Of a stretch of DNA of 64,000 nt, positions 26,116 through 34,142 are shown piece after piece. Below the pieces are notes generated by a model. The model was given only the letters and a program-made list of their open reading frames with translations, did not search any database and had not been told where the DNA came from. Numbering within the stretch: position 1 is the stretch's first letter; every line of letters begins with the position of its first letter. A program made the translations under genes and the position numbers. This stretch comes from PUPG01 sp041686485 (GTDB lineage Bacteria > Bacteroidota > Bacteroidia > Bacteroidales > UBA7960). The stretch lies in assembly GCA_041686485.1 (NCBI GenBank), contig JAWLDT010000003.1:1-64000 (forward strand), given 5' to 3'.

Positions 26116-26982
26116 CTATTTTTGTCCGTCGGTATACCCCTTCAGATCCTCGTTGATGCGTATCTTTCTGATAAGCAACTTGAGCAGTTCATCAAGTTTG
26201 CTCCCTTCTGTATAATCCGCCGGTACAATATGATCCACCCGGTTGAGCCGGATCATTTCCCGGCATCTTTCGCGCGCAGATTCTTTTCCCGGCCTTGTTT
26301 CCGAAGCTGTTTTGAACACTGCAATTGTATAGCCCCCCTGGTAATTCATCATCTTCATGGAAGGCACATCTGTTTCGCCATCGCCAATATAGATCATCCT
26401 GTTAAATGCAACCGGGCGCTGCTCCTCAGAAATATGCTGATTTACCCGTTTGTCATCGTAGGAGTTGTCAATTCCCTTGTTGATGCGAAAAAGATATTGT
26501 GTTTTATTGGTATAATTCACGGCCAGCGCAGGCCATTCCGCCTCATCTTTTTCATTATACTTGAAACCGGAAGCAAAAATATTACGAAAATGCCTGGCAA
26601 TGGTAGTACCTGAAATAAATTCCCTTAATCCTGAGGAAATAATGTGGTGGTCCAGTATGATGCCCAGAGAATATGCATAGTCATTGATACGATCAAAATA
26701 ATCCTCCACCCCGGCAAAAAACCGGATGTCCTTGCCGTAATCAATGAAATCCTGTTTCCTGACAGGAATCTCCTTTTCACGCGATTTCTGCAGCATAAAC
26801 TGCATGTAAGCCAGGATGCCGTCCATATCATGGTCATAACCCATCTGATTGGCGTCTTTCCAAAACTTCTCTTTAGGAATGCCTAGTTTGGGTATAAATG
26901 AATGCTCCTGCATGTTGCCTGGTGCAAGAGTGTCATCAAAATCATAGGCAATGGCGGCACGAATCAGGTTTTCGTTCATCAT
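26116..26982 (-). CDS. HAD-superfamily phosphatase
   Basis: A 288-residue cytoplasmic hydrolase of the haloacid dehalogenase superfamily. Motif I is YDFDDT with nucleophile Asp14 and acid/base Asp16; motif II is HIISSG; a Lys follows near KYNEKD; motif IV is YIGDGETDVPSM. A large cap of about 90 residues lies between motifs I and II. The substrate cannot be told; the DGETDVPSMK wording resembles phosphoserine phosphatase-like HADs. ATG 26982 is the first ATG; the frame could extend one codon to a TTG. It stands alone between the Bfd-like gene and a 380-base gap. Confidence 0.82.
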   Translation of the reverse strand: MMNENLIRAAIAYDFDDTLAPGNMQEHSFIPKLGIPKEKFWKDANQMGYDHDMDGILAYMQFMLQKSREKEIPVRKQDFIDYGKDIRFFAGVEDYFDRINDYAYSLGIILDHHIISSGLREFISGTTIARHFRNIFASGFKYNEKDEAEWPALAVNYTNKTQYLFRINKGIDNSYDDKRVNQHISEEQRPVAFNRMIYIGDGETDVPSMKMMNYQGGYTIAVFKTASETRPGKESARERCREMIRLNRVDHIVPADYTEGSKLDELLKLLIRKIRINEDLKGYTDGQK

Positions 26983-27362
26983 CAAATCGTTTTAGTTTAA
27001 CTAATATGCGCATTATTCCTTGCGAAGCTACAGACATCCTGCTTTCCAGGCAGAACACACAGGGCAAATGCTGCACTTGCAGAGAAGTTGCCCCATACTA
27101 TTGCATCAAAGAAGGTTTACACGCTTACAAAAATAGCATATCTTACTGTTTCTCAAAGAAAATACCCCTATTCACGGAAAGTCACTCAAACTTTGATCAC
27201 AAGTAACACACCTGTCCCGCCTATGCAGGAAAGGAACTGAATTCAATTTTGTGAATATCCCAGGCTAATAAAAATTCATTAGGAACTAAAATATTTTGTC
27301 AGTACAAACGAAATATCAAGTAAAGTTTCCTATTTTTAGGGGTCTAAAAACACCGTTCTCTA
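26983..27362. other. Intergenic region of about 380 bases, nothing recognised
   Basis: This lies between the divergent HAD and beta-lactamase-fold genes. Only a near-match TATTTTTA at 27331-27338 was found 24 bases before the beta-lactamase-fold gene. No RNA gene, hairpin with T-tract or repeat was recognised. A 102-codon open frame across it has a composition unlike the neighbouring genes and is not called. Confidence 0.5.
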
Positions 27363-29291
27363 ATGAAGTTATTTTCACTTTCTCCCTTTTTTAGCCTGTC
27401 TGTTCTGGCTTTTATTTTACTGTTTTCTCCCATGGTTTTGGTAGCAGATGAAGCTACCGGGATGCAGGATGATACACCATCACTCGAAGACAGTCTCTAC
27501 CTGGATGCTTTTATGGATGGAATTATGCAGGCACATATGGACAATCAGCATATTGCCGGCGCCACGGTTGCCATCCTTCATGAAGGTGACACTGCTTTGT
27601 TTAAAGGGTACGGATACGCCGATCTGGCAAATGAGGTAAAGGTTGATCCCGACACAACCCTTTTCCGGATCGGCTCCATCTCCAAACTGTTTACCTGGAT
27701 TGCCGTGCTGCAGCAAGTTGAAAAGGGACATTTAGACCTTGACCGGGACATCAATGATTACCTTTCCGATATCCGGATTCCCGAAACGTATGATAAACCG
27801 GTAACATTACGCAGTCTGATGTCTCACACACCGGGATTTGAGGATATCCTCCTGCGGTTGTTCATCAGGGAAGATCAACCCGTTCCCGCATTAAAAGAGA
27901 TCTTTCAGAACCAAATGCCCAGGCGGATAATGCCCCCCATGGAAGAAGCAGCGTATAGCAATCATGGAACCGGCCTGGCGCAATACATTGTTGAACAGAC
28001 AACCGGGAAACCTTTTGAGCAGTATGTTGAACAACATATTCTGGAACCTCTGGGTATGACGCGTACTACGTTCCGTCAGCCGCTGCCGGAGGAATTGCGC
28101 CCTGATGTATCGAACGGTTATGCATACGAAGATGGCATCTTTCAGGTCAAACCTTTTGAGGTGGTCCCCATGGCCGGGGCTGGTGGCGCTTCTACCACCG
28201 CCAGCGACATGCTGGTCTTTATGGAGTGTTTACTGAATGAAGCGCGCCACGACACGATCAGCCTGCTGGACTCTGCCACCTATGCCACGATGAAAGAGCC
28301 AGTACTTACACATACCAAAGGCATGAACCCGGCACGACATGGTTTCATGGACCTTAGCAAAGAACACATCACCATTATCGGACATGGCGGCAACACCTTC
28401 CTGTTTCACTCTTTACTGGCCCTGTTGCCTGAGCATGATACTGCCATCTTTATCTCATTCAACACAGATACCGCCGGCAGAAGCTATCACAAAGTGCTGG
28501 AACTTTTCCTGGAGCAGTATTTTCCTCCGCCACCCGCCCCGGATCCTTTATCATTGGATATGGAGTACCTTGAAGGATTTACCGGCACCTACATGAGCAA
28601 TCGTCGCCCCCATTCCGATATCCTGAAGATCATTGGATTAATGAATACTTTGGAGGTTTCGGCAGATAATGATCAACTACGCTTTAAAGACTTTTTTGGA
28701 GATGTACACTACCCGGTACCTATTGACAGCACCACGTTTTATCTGGAAAAGACCCACACAAAAATCGGGTTTCAACGCCCGGCAGACGAAAACGCCCAAA
28801 AACTGTATATAAGTAATTATCCTATCATGGCTTTTAACAGAATAGAAGGCCTTTATTCACCCGGCCTTCATCTGACCCTATTTGTCGTTACCCTTATATG
28901 CATCCTCTATATTTTGCTATTCTGGCCATGGGCATATTTTTTAAAAAGGCATTATGAGAAAAACCCAAAAGCTCCGCATACACTGCCTTTTATAGTCAAG
29001 CTGACAGCCTGGATACCCGCAGCCCTGTTTCTGTTATTCTACATCTTATTGTTTATCTCTGCAGGCGGAGAGGAAATTGTATTCGGCATTCCGGCCGGTA
29101 TACGCATTGGCCTTTTCCTTCCCCTGGCAGCGATCCCCTTTGTTTTAATGATGATATGGAGCAGCATTGTTATTTGGAAATCACCAGGAATACGTCTCCT
29201 GAGCCGTATATTTTATAACCTCGCCTGCCTTGCATTCCTGTTGTCTTACTGGCAACTCTATTTCTGGAATCTCCTGGGCTGGAATTATTAG
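27363..29291 (+). CDS. Beta-lactamase-fold serine hydrolase with C-terminal membrane domain
   Basis: A 642-residue protein: signal peptide (about 1-28), a class C beta-lactamase/DD-peptidase-like domain (about 45-390), a linker domain (about 400-490) and four membrane helices to the C terminus. The catalytic residues are complete: Ser105-I-S-Lys108, Tyr198-S-Asn200 and His341-Gly-Gly. Members of this family include carboxypeptidases, esterases and D-amino-acid amidases, so antibiotic resistance should not be assumed. The catalytic domain would be periplasmic, held by the membrane domain. The lipoprotein gene follows after 8 bases, so the two are probably one operon. Confidence 0.85.
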   Translation: MKLFSLSPFFSLSVLAFILLFSPMVLVADEATGMQDDTPSLEDSLYLDAFMDGIMQAHMDNQHIAGATVAILHEGDTALFKGYGYADLANEVKVDPDTTLFRIGSISKLFTWIAVLQQVEKGHLDLDRDINDYLSDIRIPETYDKPVTLRSLMSHTPGFEDILLRLFIREDQPVPALKEIFQNQMPRRIMPPMEEAAYSNHGTGLAQYIVEQTTGKPFEQYVEQHILEPLGMTRTTFRQPLPEELRPDVSNGYAYEDGIFQVKPFEVVPMAGAGGASTTASDMLVFMECLLNEARHDTISLLDSATYATMKEPVLTHTKGMNPARHGFMDLSKEHITIIGHGGNTFLFHSLLALLPEHDTAIFISFNTDTAGRSYHKVLELFLEQYFPPPPAPDPLSLDMEYLEGFTGTYMSNRRPHSDILKIIGLMNTLEVSADNDQLRFKDFFGDVHYPVPIDSTTFYLEKTHTKIGFQRPADENAQKLYISNYPIMAFNRIEGLYSPGLHLTLFVVTLICILYILLFWPWAYFLKRHYEKNPKAPHTLPFIVKLTAWIPAALFLLFYILLFISAGGEEIVFGIPAGIRIGLFLPLAAIPFVLMMIWSSIVIWKSPGIRLLSRIFYNLACLAFLLSYWQLYFWNLLGWNY

Positions 29292-29299
29292 ACAAACTT

Positions 29300-29950
29300 A
29301 TGAGACAGCTCCGTCCGGCATTAATCGGTTTGCTTGTCCTGCTCCTTTACACATGTAAAAGCAGCACGGAAGAAGAACAAAGACCATGGCCTGATCAGCG
29401 CCTCAGCAGATGGCTTTCTTATTACGAGGTCACAATGGACGATTTTGAAAAGAGCGGCCAGTTCCTCCGGACATACCCGGTAGAAAGGGAGTTTTCTCCT
29501 TCAGAAGCCGGTGTTTTCCAGAACTTGTTTGTGTATTCACCCGATTCATCATTGGCCATCGATTTGGACAGTTATCACCTAATCCTTGACATTAACGAGG
29601 ACGGTGAGCTCTATTCACCAGGGAGAGAAGTGGACATGGAGGTAGGCCTTATAAATCTGAGCAACGGGAAACGCGAACGTCTTTTGTTTTGCGGTACCAT
29701 CTGCCTTTTTGAAGAGGCCACATTCCAAACAGACAGCCATATTGTAGTGGCGGGCTTTACCGAAAACAGCCGGGGCTATCATCCCACACTTTGGACAATC
29801 AACACGAACCTGGATAGCCTGGAAATCTATAAAACCCCGGCTGTCATAAAACCCGAAGCCATCCGCTATACCGCAGAAGAACGACTGGATCATATAAACT
29901 TCCGCCACAGCACACCGCCATCTGACAAAGGACTCGATAACCCTCTCTAA
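29300..29950 (+). CDS. Lipoprotein of unknown function
   Basis: A 216-residue protein with a lipoprotein signal (MRQLRPALIGLLVLLLYTC, Cys19). The mature part has no motif I recognise; it contains strands and acidic turns (LDSYHLILDINEDGEL) and two Cys in LLFCGTICLF. Its spacing of 8 bases from the beta-lactamase-fold gene suggests a joint role at the membrane. A TATTTTTG at 29958-29965, just after its stop, might be an additional promoter for the following gene. Confidence 0.75.
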   Translation: MRQLRPALIGLLVLLLYTCKSSTEEEQRPWPDQRLSRWLSYYEVTMDDFEKSGQFLRTYPVEREFSPSEAGVFQNLFVYSPDSSLAIDLDSYHLILDINEDGELYSPGREVDMEVGLINLSNGKRERLLFCGTICLFEEATFQTDSHIVVAGFTENSRGYHPTLWTINTNLDSLEIYKTPAVIKPEAIRYTAEERLDHINFRHSTPPSDKGLDNPL

Positions 29951-30046
29951 AAAAGTTTATTTTTGCCCGACTGCATATTTATCGAGAATAAAACAGGTTA
30001 CACCACATCATTAGGTATCTTACGCAGAAAAGAGACATTCGGAGTG

Positions 30047-30067
30047 CCCCACCAAAGTGGGTTTTCT
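30047..30067 (+). terminator. Small hairpin with T-run, possible terminator
   Basis: CCCAC (30048-30052) and GTGGG (30057-30061) form a 5-base stem with loop CAAA, followed by TTTTCTT. It could end the lipoprotein transcript. It also overlaps the -33 region of the promoter box at 30068-30075, so it could matter for that promoter instead. Confidence 0.4.
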
Positions 30068-30075
30068 TACCTTTG
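30068..30075 (+). promoter_or_regulatory. -7 box TACCTTTG for the DUF5916 gene
   Basis: TACCTTTG lies 38 bases before ATG 30114 and rules out the upstream in-frame ATG at 30057 as the start. Confidence 0.6.
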
Positions 30076-30113
30076 CGCCGAAATTGTTAATAAAACCTTT
30101 TACCTTTAAACCT

Positions 30114-32588
30114 ATGATGCCTGGCAGATCTTTTTTTCGGGTTATTTCCTTTCTGATTATCTGTATACTTACCTGTCAGTCTGCTTATGGTGCGGAGGAA
30201 CGTGCTTCCATTCACGCTGTCAGGACATCAGAACCTCCTGCAATAAACGGAGACCTCCGGGATGACGCCTGGCAACAGGCCAATACCGCATCCGGCTTTT
30301 ATCAGTATCAACCATACAATGACCGCATGGCCACCTATGATACAGAGGTCAGGGTACTGTATGATGACCATGCCCTCTATATTGCAGCAAAGATGTTTGA
30401 TCCGGCACCCGACAGCATTCTGCAGGAGATGGGCTTGCGAAATTCAGGAGATAATATCAATGCTGACCGTTTTTATGTTGATATCAACCCGTTTGATGAT
30501 GGCATCAATGGCTTTCGTTTCCAGGTGTCAGCCTCAGGCGTTCAAACCGACGCCAATATGGCGGGTGGTGGCCGGCATGGCGACCTTAACTGGGACGCCG
30601 TATGGGAAAGCGCAGTCATGATTGTTGAAGATGGCTGGCAGGTTGAAATAAAGATTCCATACTCCGCATTGCGCTTCCCAAGAGGCAATCTGCAGGAATG
30701 GGGCATCAATTTCTGGCGGGAGATCAGACGTACACGTGAAACATCCAGCTGGAATTTCGTCGACCGCCAGGTGAGTAACCCCCTCGCCTACATGGGTCAA
30801 CTAAAGGGAGTCCATGATATTGACCCACCCTTAAGACTCTTGTTTTACCCCTACATATCCAATTATATTGAGAAGAACGGCTATGAAACCGGCTGGGCCA
30901 ATTCATTCAACGGAGGTATGGATCTGAAATATGGTATCACACCGAGTTTTACCATGGACATGACCCTCATACCTGACTTTGGACAGGTTCAATCAGATGA
31001 AAAAGTACTCGACCTGTCCCCTTTTGAGGTAAAATATGATGAGAAACGCCAGTTTTTTACGGAGGGAACCGAACTGTTTGAAAAAGCCGATCTTTTTTAT
31101 TCACGACGTATAGGTGATATGCCGGCAAACTATCACAGGGCGGCAGAAGAGGTACAGGAACATGAAGTTATCACGGACAATCCACTTGAGGCACGTATGA
31201 TCAACGCCACCAAGATCTCCGGTCGTACCGCAGGCGGGCTGGGTATTGGCTTTTTTAATGCGATAACAGCCGAAAGCAATGCCATCCTTTTGGATACCCT
31301 GACCAGCGAAACCAGGGAAATTACCACACAGCCTTTTACCAATTACAACTTATTCGTATTTGATCAGAGCATGAAGAACAACTCATTTGTAAGTCTCATC
31401 AATACAAATGTTGCCAGGGCCGGTTCCGGCTATACGGCAAATGTGTCTGGTACGGAATTCCGCCTCATGGATAGCAGCAACATGTACCGGATTAGCGGAT
31501 CAGGTGCCCTCAGCCAGCAATATTATAGTGATATCAATAACAATTACGGACATAAATATGACCTGAGCATCGGAAAATCCGGCGGTGTCTGGCAATACAA
31601 TTATCACCGGAATGTCATCAGCGACACCTACGACCAGGACGATATGGGTTTCCTGAGAAGGAATAACCAAATCAATGACGGTGTCAGTGTAGGTTATAAC
31701 ATTTATGACCCTTTCCGGCGTTTCTTGATGCTGATCAACTCATTCAGCTTCACCTACTCCCGTTTGTATGAACCCAGAACATTTACCAGCATGGAGCTGA
31801 GCTATTTCACTATGATCGTTTTTGATACACGCTTCCATATAAGAGGGGGCATCAGCCATAAACCAAAAGGCGAACGTGATTACTATGAGCCACGTGTAAC
31901 TGGACGGTATTACCGCACTGAATCGGAGACAGACATGAGATTCTCTTTTTCTTCCGATTATCGAAAAAGTGTTTATGTAGATGGCGGGGTTAGCGCCGGA
32001 AGACACCAGTCGATCGAATCAAAAGATTATTACGGATTCAATGTTGAGCCAACATGGAGGGTAAGTGACCAATTGAACATGTCTTACGGGTTTCGTTATC
32101 AAAAACAAAAGGATGATATCGGATACGTCGGGCATGACAGCACTGAGGAGATATATTTCGGACGCCGGCAGTCACCGACCATCACCAATACCCTTAACAG
32201 TACATACATTTTCAACAATGACCTGTCGCTGGATCTGGCCATCCGGCACTACTGGTCGCGGGTTGATTACGACGGACAGTATTACCTGCTTCAGGAAGAC
32301 GGCCGGTTGAGTCCGACTACCAGGGATGTTCAGGCGAATGATATTAATTATAATGCATATACCCTCGACATGCTACTAACATGGCATTTTGCGCCCGGCA
32401 GTCAAATGACACTGGCCTGGAAACATGCTATTGACAGTGCAGACAATGAGATACCATCCGGCTATGTTGATAATGTACAACACATGCTCGATCAGCCTCA
32501 AATAAACAGCCTCTCACTTAAAGTGCTCTACTACATCGATTTTCAGTCCATTCAACAGTTAAACCAACATCTTTTTCACAATTCTTAA
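30114..32588 (+). CDS. DUF5916 outer-membrane protein with N-terminal CBM9-like domain
   Basis: About 824 residues. After a signal peptide (ending AYGAEE), a CBM9-like carbohydrate-binding fold (about residues 30-220) carries AINGDLRDDAWQ and YDDHALYIAAKMFD. The DUF5916 region that follows is rich in alternating strands and aromatic residues, as in an outer-membrane beta-barrel (for example YDEKRQFFTEGTELF, which is typical of the family). Members are common in Bacteroidota; the substrate is unknown, and some sit near peptidase or polysaccharide genes. The last residues are not a typical barrel end (QLNQHLFHNS). It is transcribed from a box at 30068-30075. Confidence 0.85.
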   Translation: MMPGRSFFRVISFLIICILTCQSAYGAEERASIHAVRTSEPPAINGDLRDDAWQQANTASGFYQYQPYNDRMATYDTEVRVLYDDHALYIAAKMFDPAPDSILQEMGLRNSGDNINADRFYVDINPFDDGINGFRFQVSASGVQTDANMAGGGRHGDLNWDAVWESAVMIVEDGWQVEIKIPYSALRFPRGNLQEWGINFWREIRRTRETSSWNFVDRQVSNPLAYMGQLKGVHDIDPPLRLLFYPYISNYIEKNGYETGWANSFNGGMDLKYGITPSFTMDMTLIPDFGQVQSDEKVLDLSPFEVKYDEKRQFFTEGTELFEKADLFYSRRIGDMPANYHRAAEEVQEHEVITDNPLEARMINATKISGRTAGGLGIGFFNAITAESNAILLDTLTSETREITTQPFTNYNLFVFDQSMKNNSFVSLINTNVARAGSGYTANVSGTEFRLMDSSNMYRISGSGALSQQYYSDINNNYGHKYDLSIGKSGGVWQYNYHRNVISDTYDQDDMGFLRRNNQINDGVSVGYNIYDPFRRFLMLINSFSFTYSRLYEPRTFTSMELSYFTMIVFDTRFHIRGGISHKPKGERDYYEPRVTGRYYRTESETDMRFSFSSDYRKSVYVDGGVSAGRHQSIESKDYYGFNVEPTWRVSDQLNMSYGFRYQKQKDDIGYVGHDSTEEIYFGRRQSPTITNTLNSTYIFNNDLSLDLAIRHYWSRVDYDGQYYLLQEDGRLSPTTRDVQANDINYNAYTLDMLLTWHFAPGSQMTLAWKHAIDSADNEIPSGYVDNVQHMLDQPQINSLSLKVLYYIDFQSIQQLNQHLFHNS

Positions 32589-32689
32589 CCGCACTTGCAG
32601 GAAGACAGACGCGTTTCATTAACAAAGAAATTCGTTGTACATTCGTTGCCTGAACGCTCGCTTATCTTTTATTAAAATACAATGGGTCT

Positions 32690-33028
32690 ATGACACATTC
32701 ACACGACCAGCATCATGATATCAAAACACTACTTGAAAAAGAGCTTGCCCGCACGGAACAGCGGGTAGATGAGTACCGTGAACTCACGCGTCCGGTAGGC
32801 CCGGAAAACGCTATCGGACGTGTATCACGCATGGATGCTATCAATAACAAAAGCGTAACCGAAGCTGCATTGCGACAGGCAGAAGAGAAGCTCGAACGTC
32901 TCCGGCATATGCAATCCCGTCTGGATGACCCTGATTTCGGTTATTGCACCCGATGTAAGAAGCCCATACCAGCCGGACGTTTAATGGCCATGCCACAGAG
33001 TTCTTATTGTGTCCAATGCGCAGGATAA
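32690..33028 (+). CDS. TraR/DksA-type zinc finger protein
   Basis: A 112-residue protein with a coiled-coil N-terminal two-thirds and a C-terminal four-cysteine zinc finger (YCTRC, later YCVQC). DksA-like proteins bind the secondary channel of RNA polymerase and adjust transcription, often with ppGpp. The acidic tip residues of true DksA are not obvious here, so it may be a DksA-like protein of a different action. The nitroreductase gene starts 8 bases after its stop. Confidence 0.83.
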   Translation: MTHSHDQHHDIKTLLEKELARTEQRVDEYRELTRPVGPENAIGRVSRMDAINNKSVTEAALRQAEEKLERLRHMQSRLDDPDFGYCTRCKKPIPAGRLMAMPQSSYCVQCAG

Positions 33029-33036
33029 ATGAGTAT

Positions 33037-33648
33037 ATGATGAGAAAGAATATAGCCACAGTCATGGCAGGTTGGAGTTTATGCATATTGCTGCTGCTGT
33101 TTAACCAATGTCATGCACCCGAAAACCAAACAGCAATGACCTTGAAAACCATTCACGAAAGAACAAGCATACGTGATTATGCCGACAGGGAGGTGGAAGA
33201 AGAAAAGCTTGAACAACTTTTAAAGGCAGCCATGGCCGCCCCTTCCTCCAGAAACGTGCAGCCCTGGCAATTTTATGTGATACATAACGGGCAAACCCGC
33301 CGTAACCTGGCTGATAAGCTGCCTTCGGCCGGCATGCTGGCAAAAGCGCCTGTAGCAGTGGTGGTTTGCGGAGACATCGAAAAGGGTCAACCCAATCCGG
33401 AACAACAAATGAACTGGATTATGGATTGCTCCGCAGCAACGCAAAACCTACTGCTGGCAGCGCAATCAATGGGTCTTGGAGCCGTATGGACAGGCGTGTA
33501 CCCTTACCGGCAACGAATAGATATTGTCCGGAGCGCTTTGGAAATTCCGGATAATCTGATTCCCCTGAATGTAATCCCCATTGGTTACCCGGCCGAACAC
33601 CCCAGGCCGAAAGATAAATGGGATCCGGATAAAATCCAAAAACACTAA
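33037..33648 (+). CDS. Nitroreductase-family flavoprotein with an N-terminal export signal
   Basis: About 203 residues. The main part (about residue 34 on) is an FMN-dependent nitroreductase domain: IHERTSIRDYAD, AMAAPSSRNVQPWQF and GLGAVWTGVYP are family hallmarks. In front is a hydrophobic segment with a Cys25 (SLCILLLLFNQC) that looks like a lipoprotein signal, although the lipobox is poor. An internal ATG at 33136 would give an ordinary cytoplasmic enzyme, but it has no ribosome-binding site, while ATG 33037/33040 lies just after the previous gene with AGGA upstream. Export of a flavin enzyme would be unusual; see findings. Confidence 0.8.
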   Translation: MMRKNIATVMAGWSLCILLLLFNQCHAPENQTAMTLKTIHERTSIRDYADREVEEEKLEQLLKAAMAAPSSRNVQPWQFYVIHNGQTRRNLADKLPSAGMLAKAPVAVVVCGDIEKGQPNPEQQMNWIMDCSAATQNLLLAAQSMGLGAVWTGVYPYRQRIDIVRSALEIPDNLIPLNVIPIGYPAEHPRPKDKWDPDKIQKH

Positions 33649-33677
33649 AGCCATCCTGAATTTAATCTTGAAATATA

Positions 33678-33708
33678 TTTGTAAAAACAAAAAATCATTG
33701 TACTTTTG
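33678..33708 (+). promoter_or_regulatory. Promoter of rpsO: TTTG, 19 bases, TACTTTTG
   Basis: TTTG (33678-33681), exactly 19 bases, then TACTTTTG (33701-33708), 53 bases before rpsO. This is a perfect Bacteroidota consensus promoter. Confidence 0.85.
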
Positions 33709-33761
33709 CAGGTCTGAAAGTTAAAAAAGAAACAAGCACAGCACATAAACAGCTAAAAAAC

Positions 33762-34031
33762 ATGTACTTAAATCCGGAAAAAAAGAAGAGTATTTTTCAA
33801 GAGTTTGGTGGAAGTGAAACCGATACGGGTTCCCCGGAAAGTCAAATAGCTCTGTTTACGCACCGTATTAAGCATTTGACAGAACATCTGAAACAAAACA
33901 AAAAAGACAACAACACGCGGCGTTCGCTGGTGTTATTGGTAGGTAAACGCCGTAAGCTTTTGAAATATTTGCAGAATAATGATATTGAACGTTACAGGGC
34001 AATTATTAAAGAACTAGGTATCAGGAAGTAA
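33762..34031 (+). CDS. rpsO: 30S ribosomal protein S15
   Basis: An 89-residue protein, the normal length of S15, which binds 16S rRNA early in assembly of the small subunit. It has TGSPESQIALFTHRIKHLTEHLK and RRSLVLLVGKRRKLLKYL, diagnostic of S15, here split only for length. It has its own strong promoter and a strong terminator after it, so it is mainly a single-gene transcript although pnp follows, as in many bacteria. Confidence 0.97.
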   Translation: MYLNPEKKKSIFQEFGGSETDTGSPESQIALFTHRIKHLTEHLKQNKKDNNTRRSLVLLVGKRRKLLKYLQNNDIERYRAIIKELGIRK

Positions 34032-34046
34032 GCATTTTTAAGAAAA

Positions 34047-34080
34047 ACAGGCAATTACTAACTAATTGCCTGTTTTTTTT
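34047..34080 (+). terminator. Intrinsic terminator of rpsO
   Basis: ACAGGCAATTA (34047-34057) and TAATTGCCTGT (34063-34073) form a perfect 11-base stem with loop CTAAC, followed by eight T (34073-34080). Confidence 0.95.
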
Positions 34081-34142
34081 AATATATACATCAAATATAT
34101 ATTTAAGAGTATTAGAAATTAAGACGAAGAGGAAGGAAAACA

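Noticed and set aside
26898..27206. A 102-codon open frame between the HAD and beta-lactamase-fold genes
   Set aside because: It starts inside the HAD gene on the opposite strand, has no recognisable domain and its composition is unlike neighbouring proteins.
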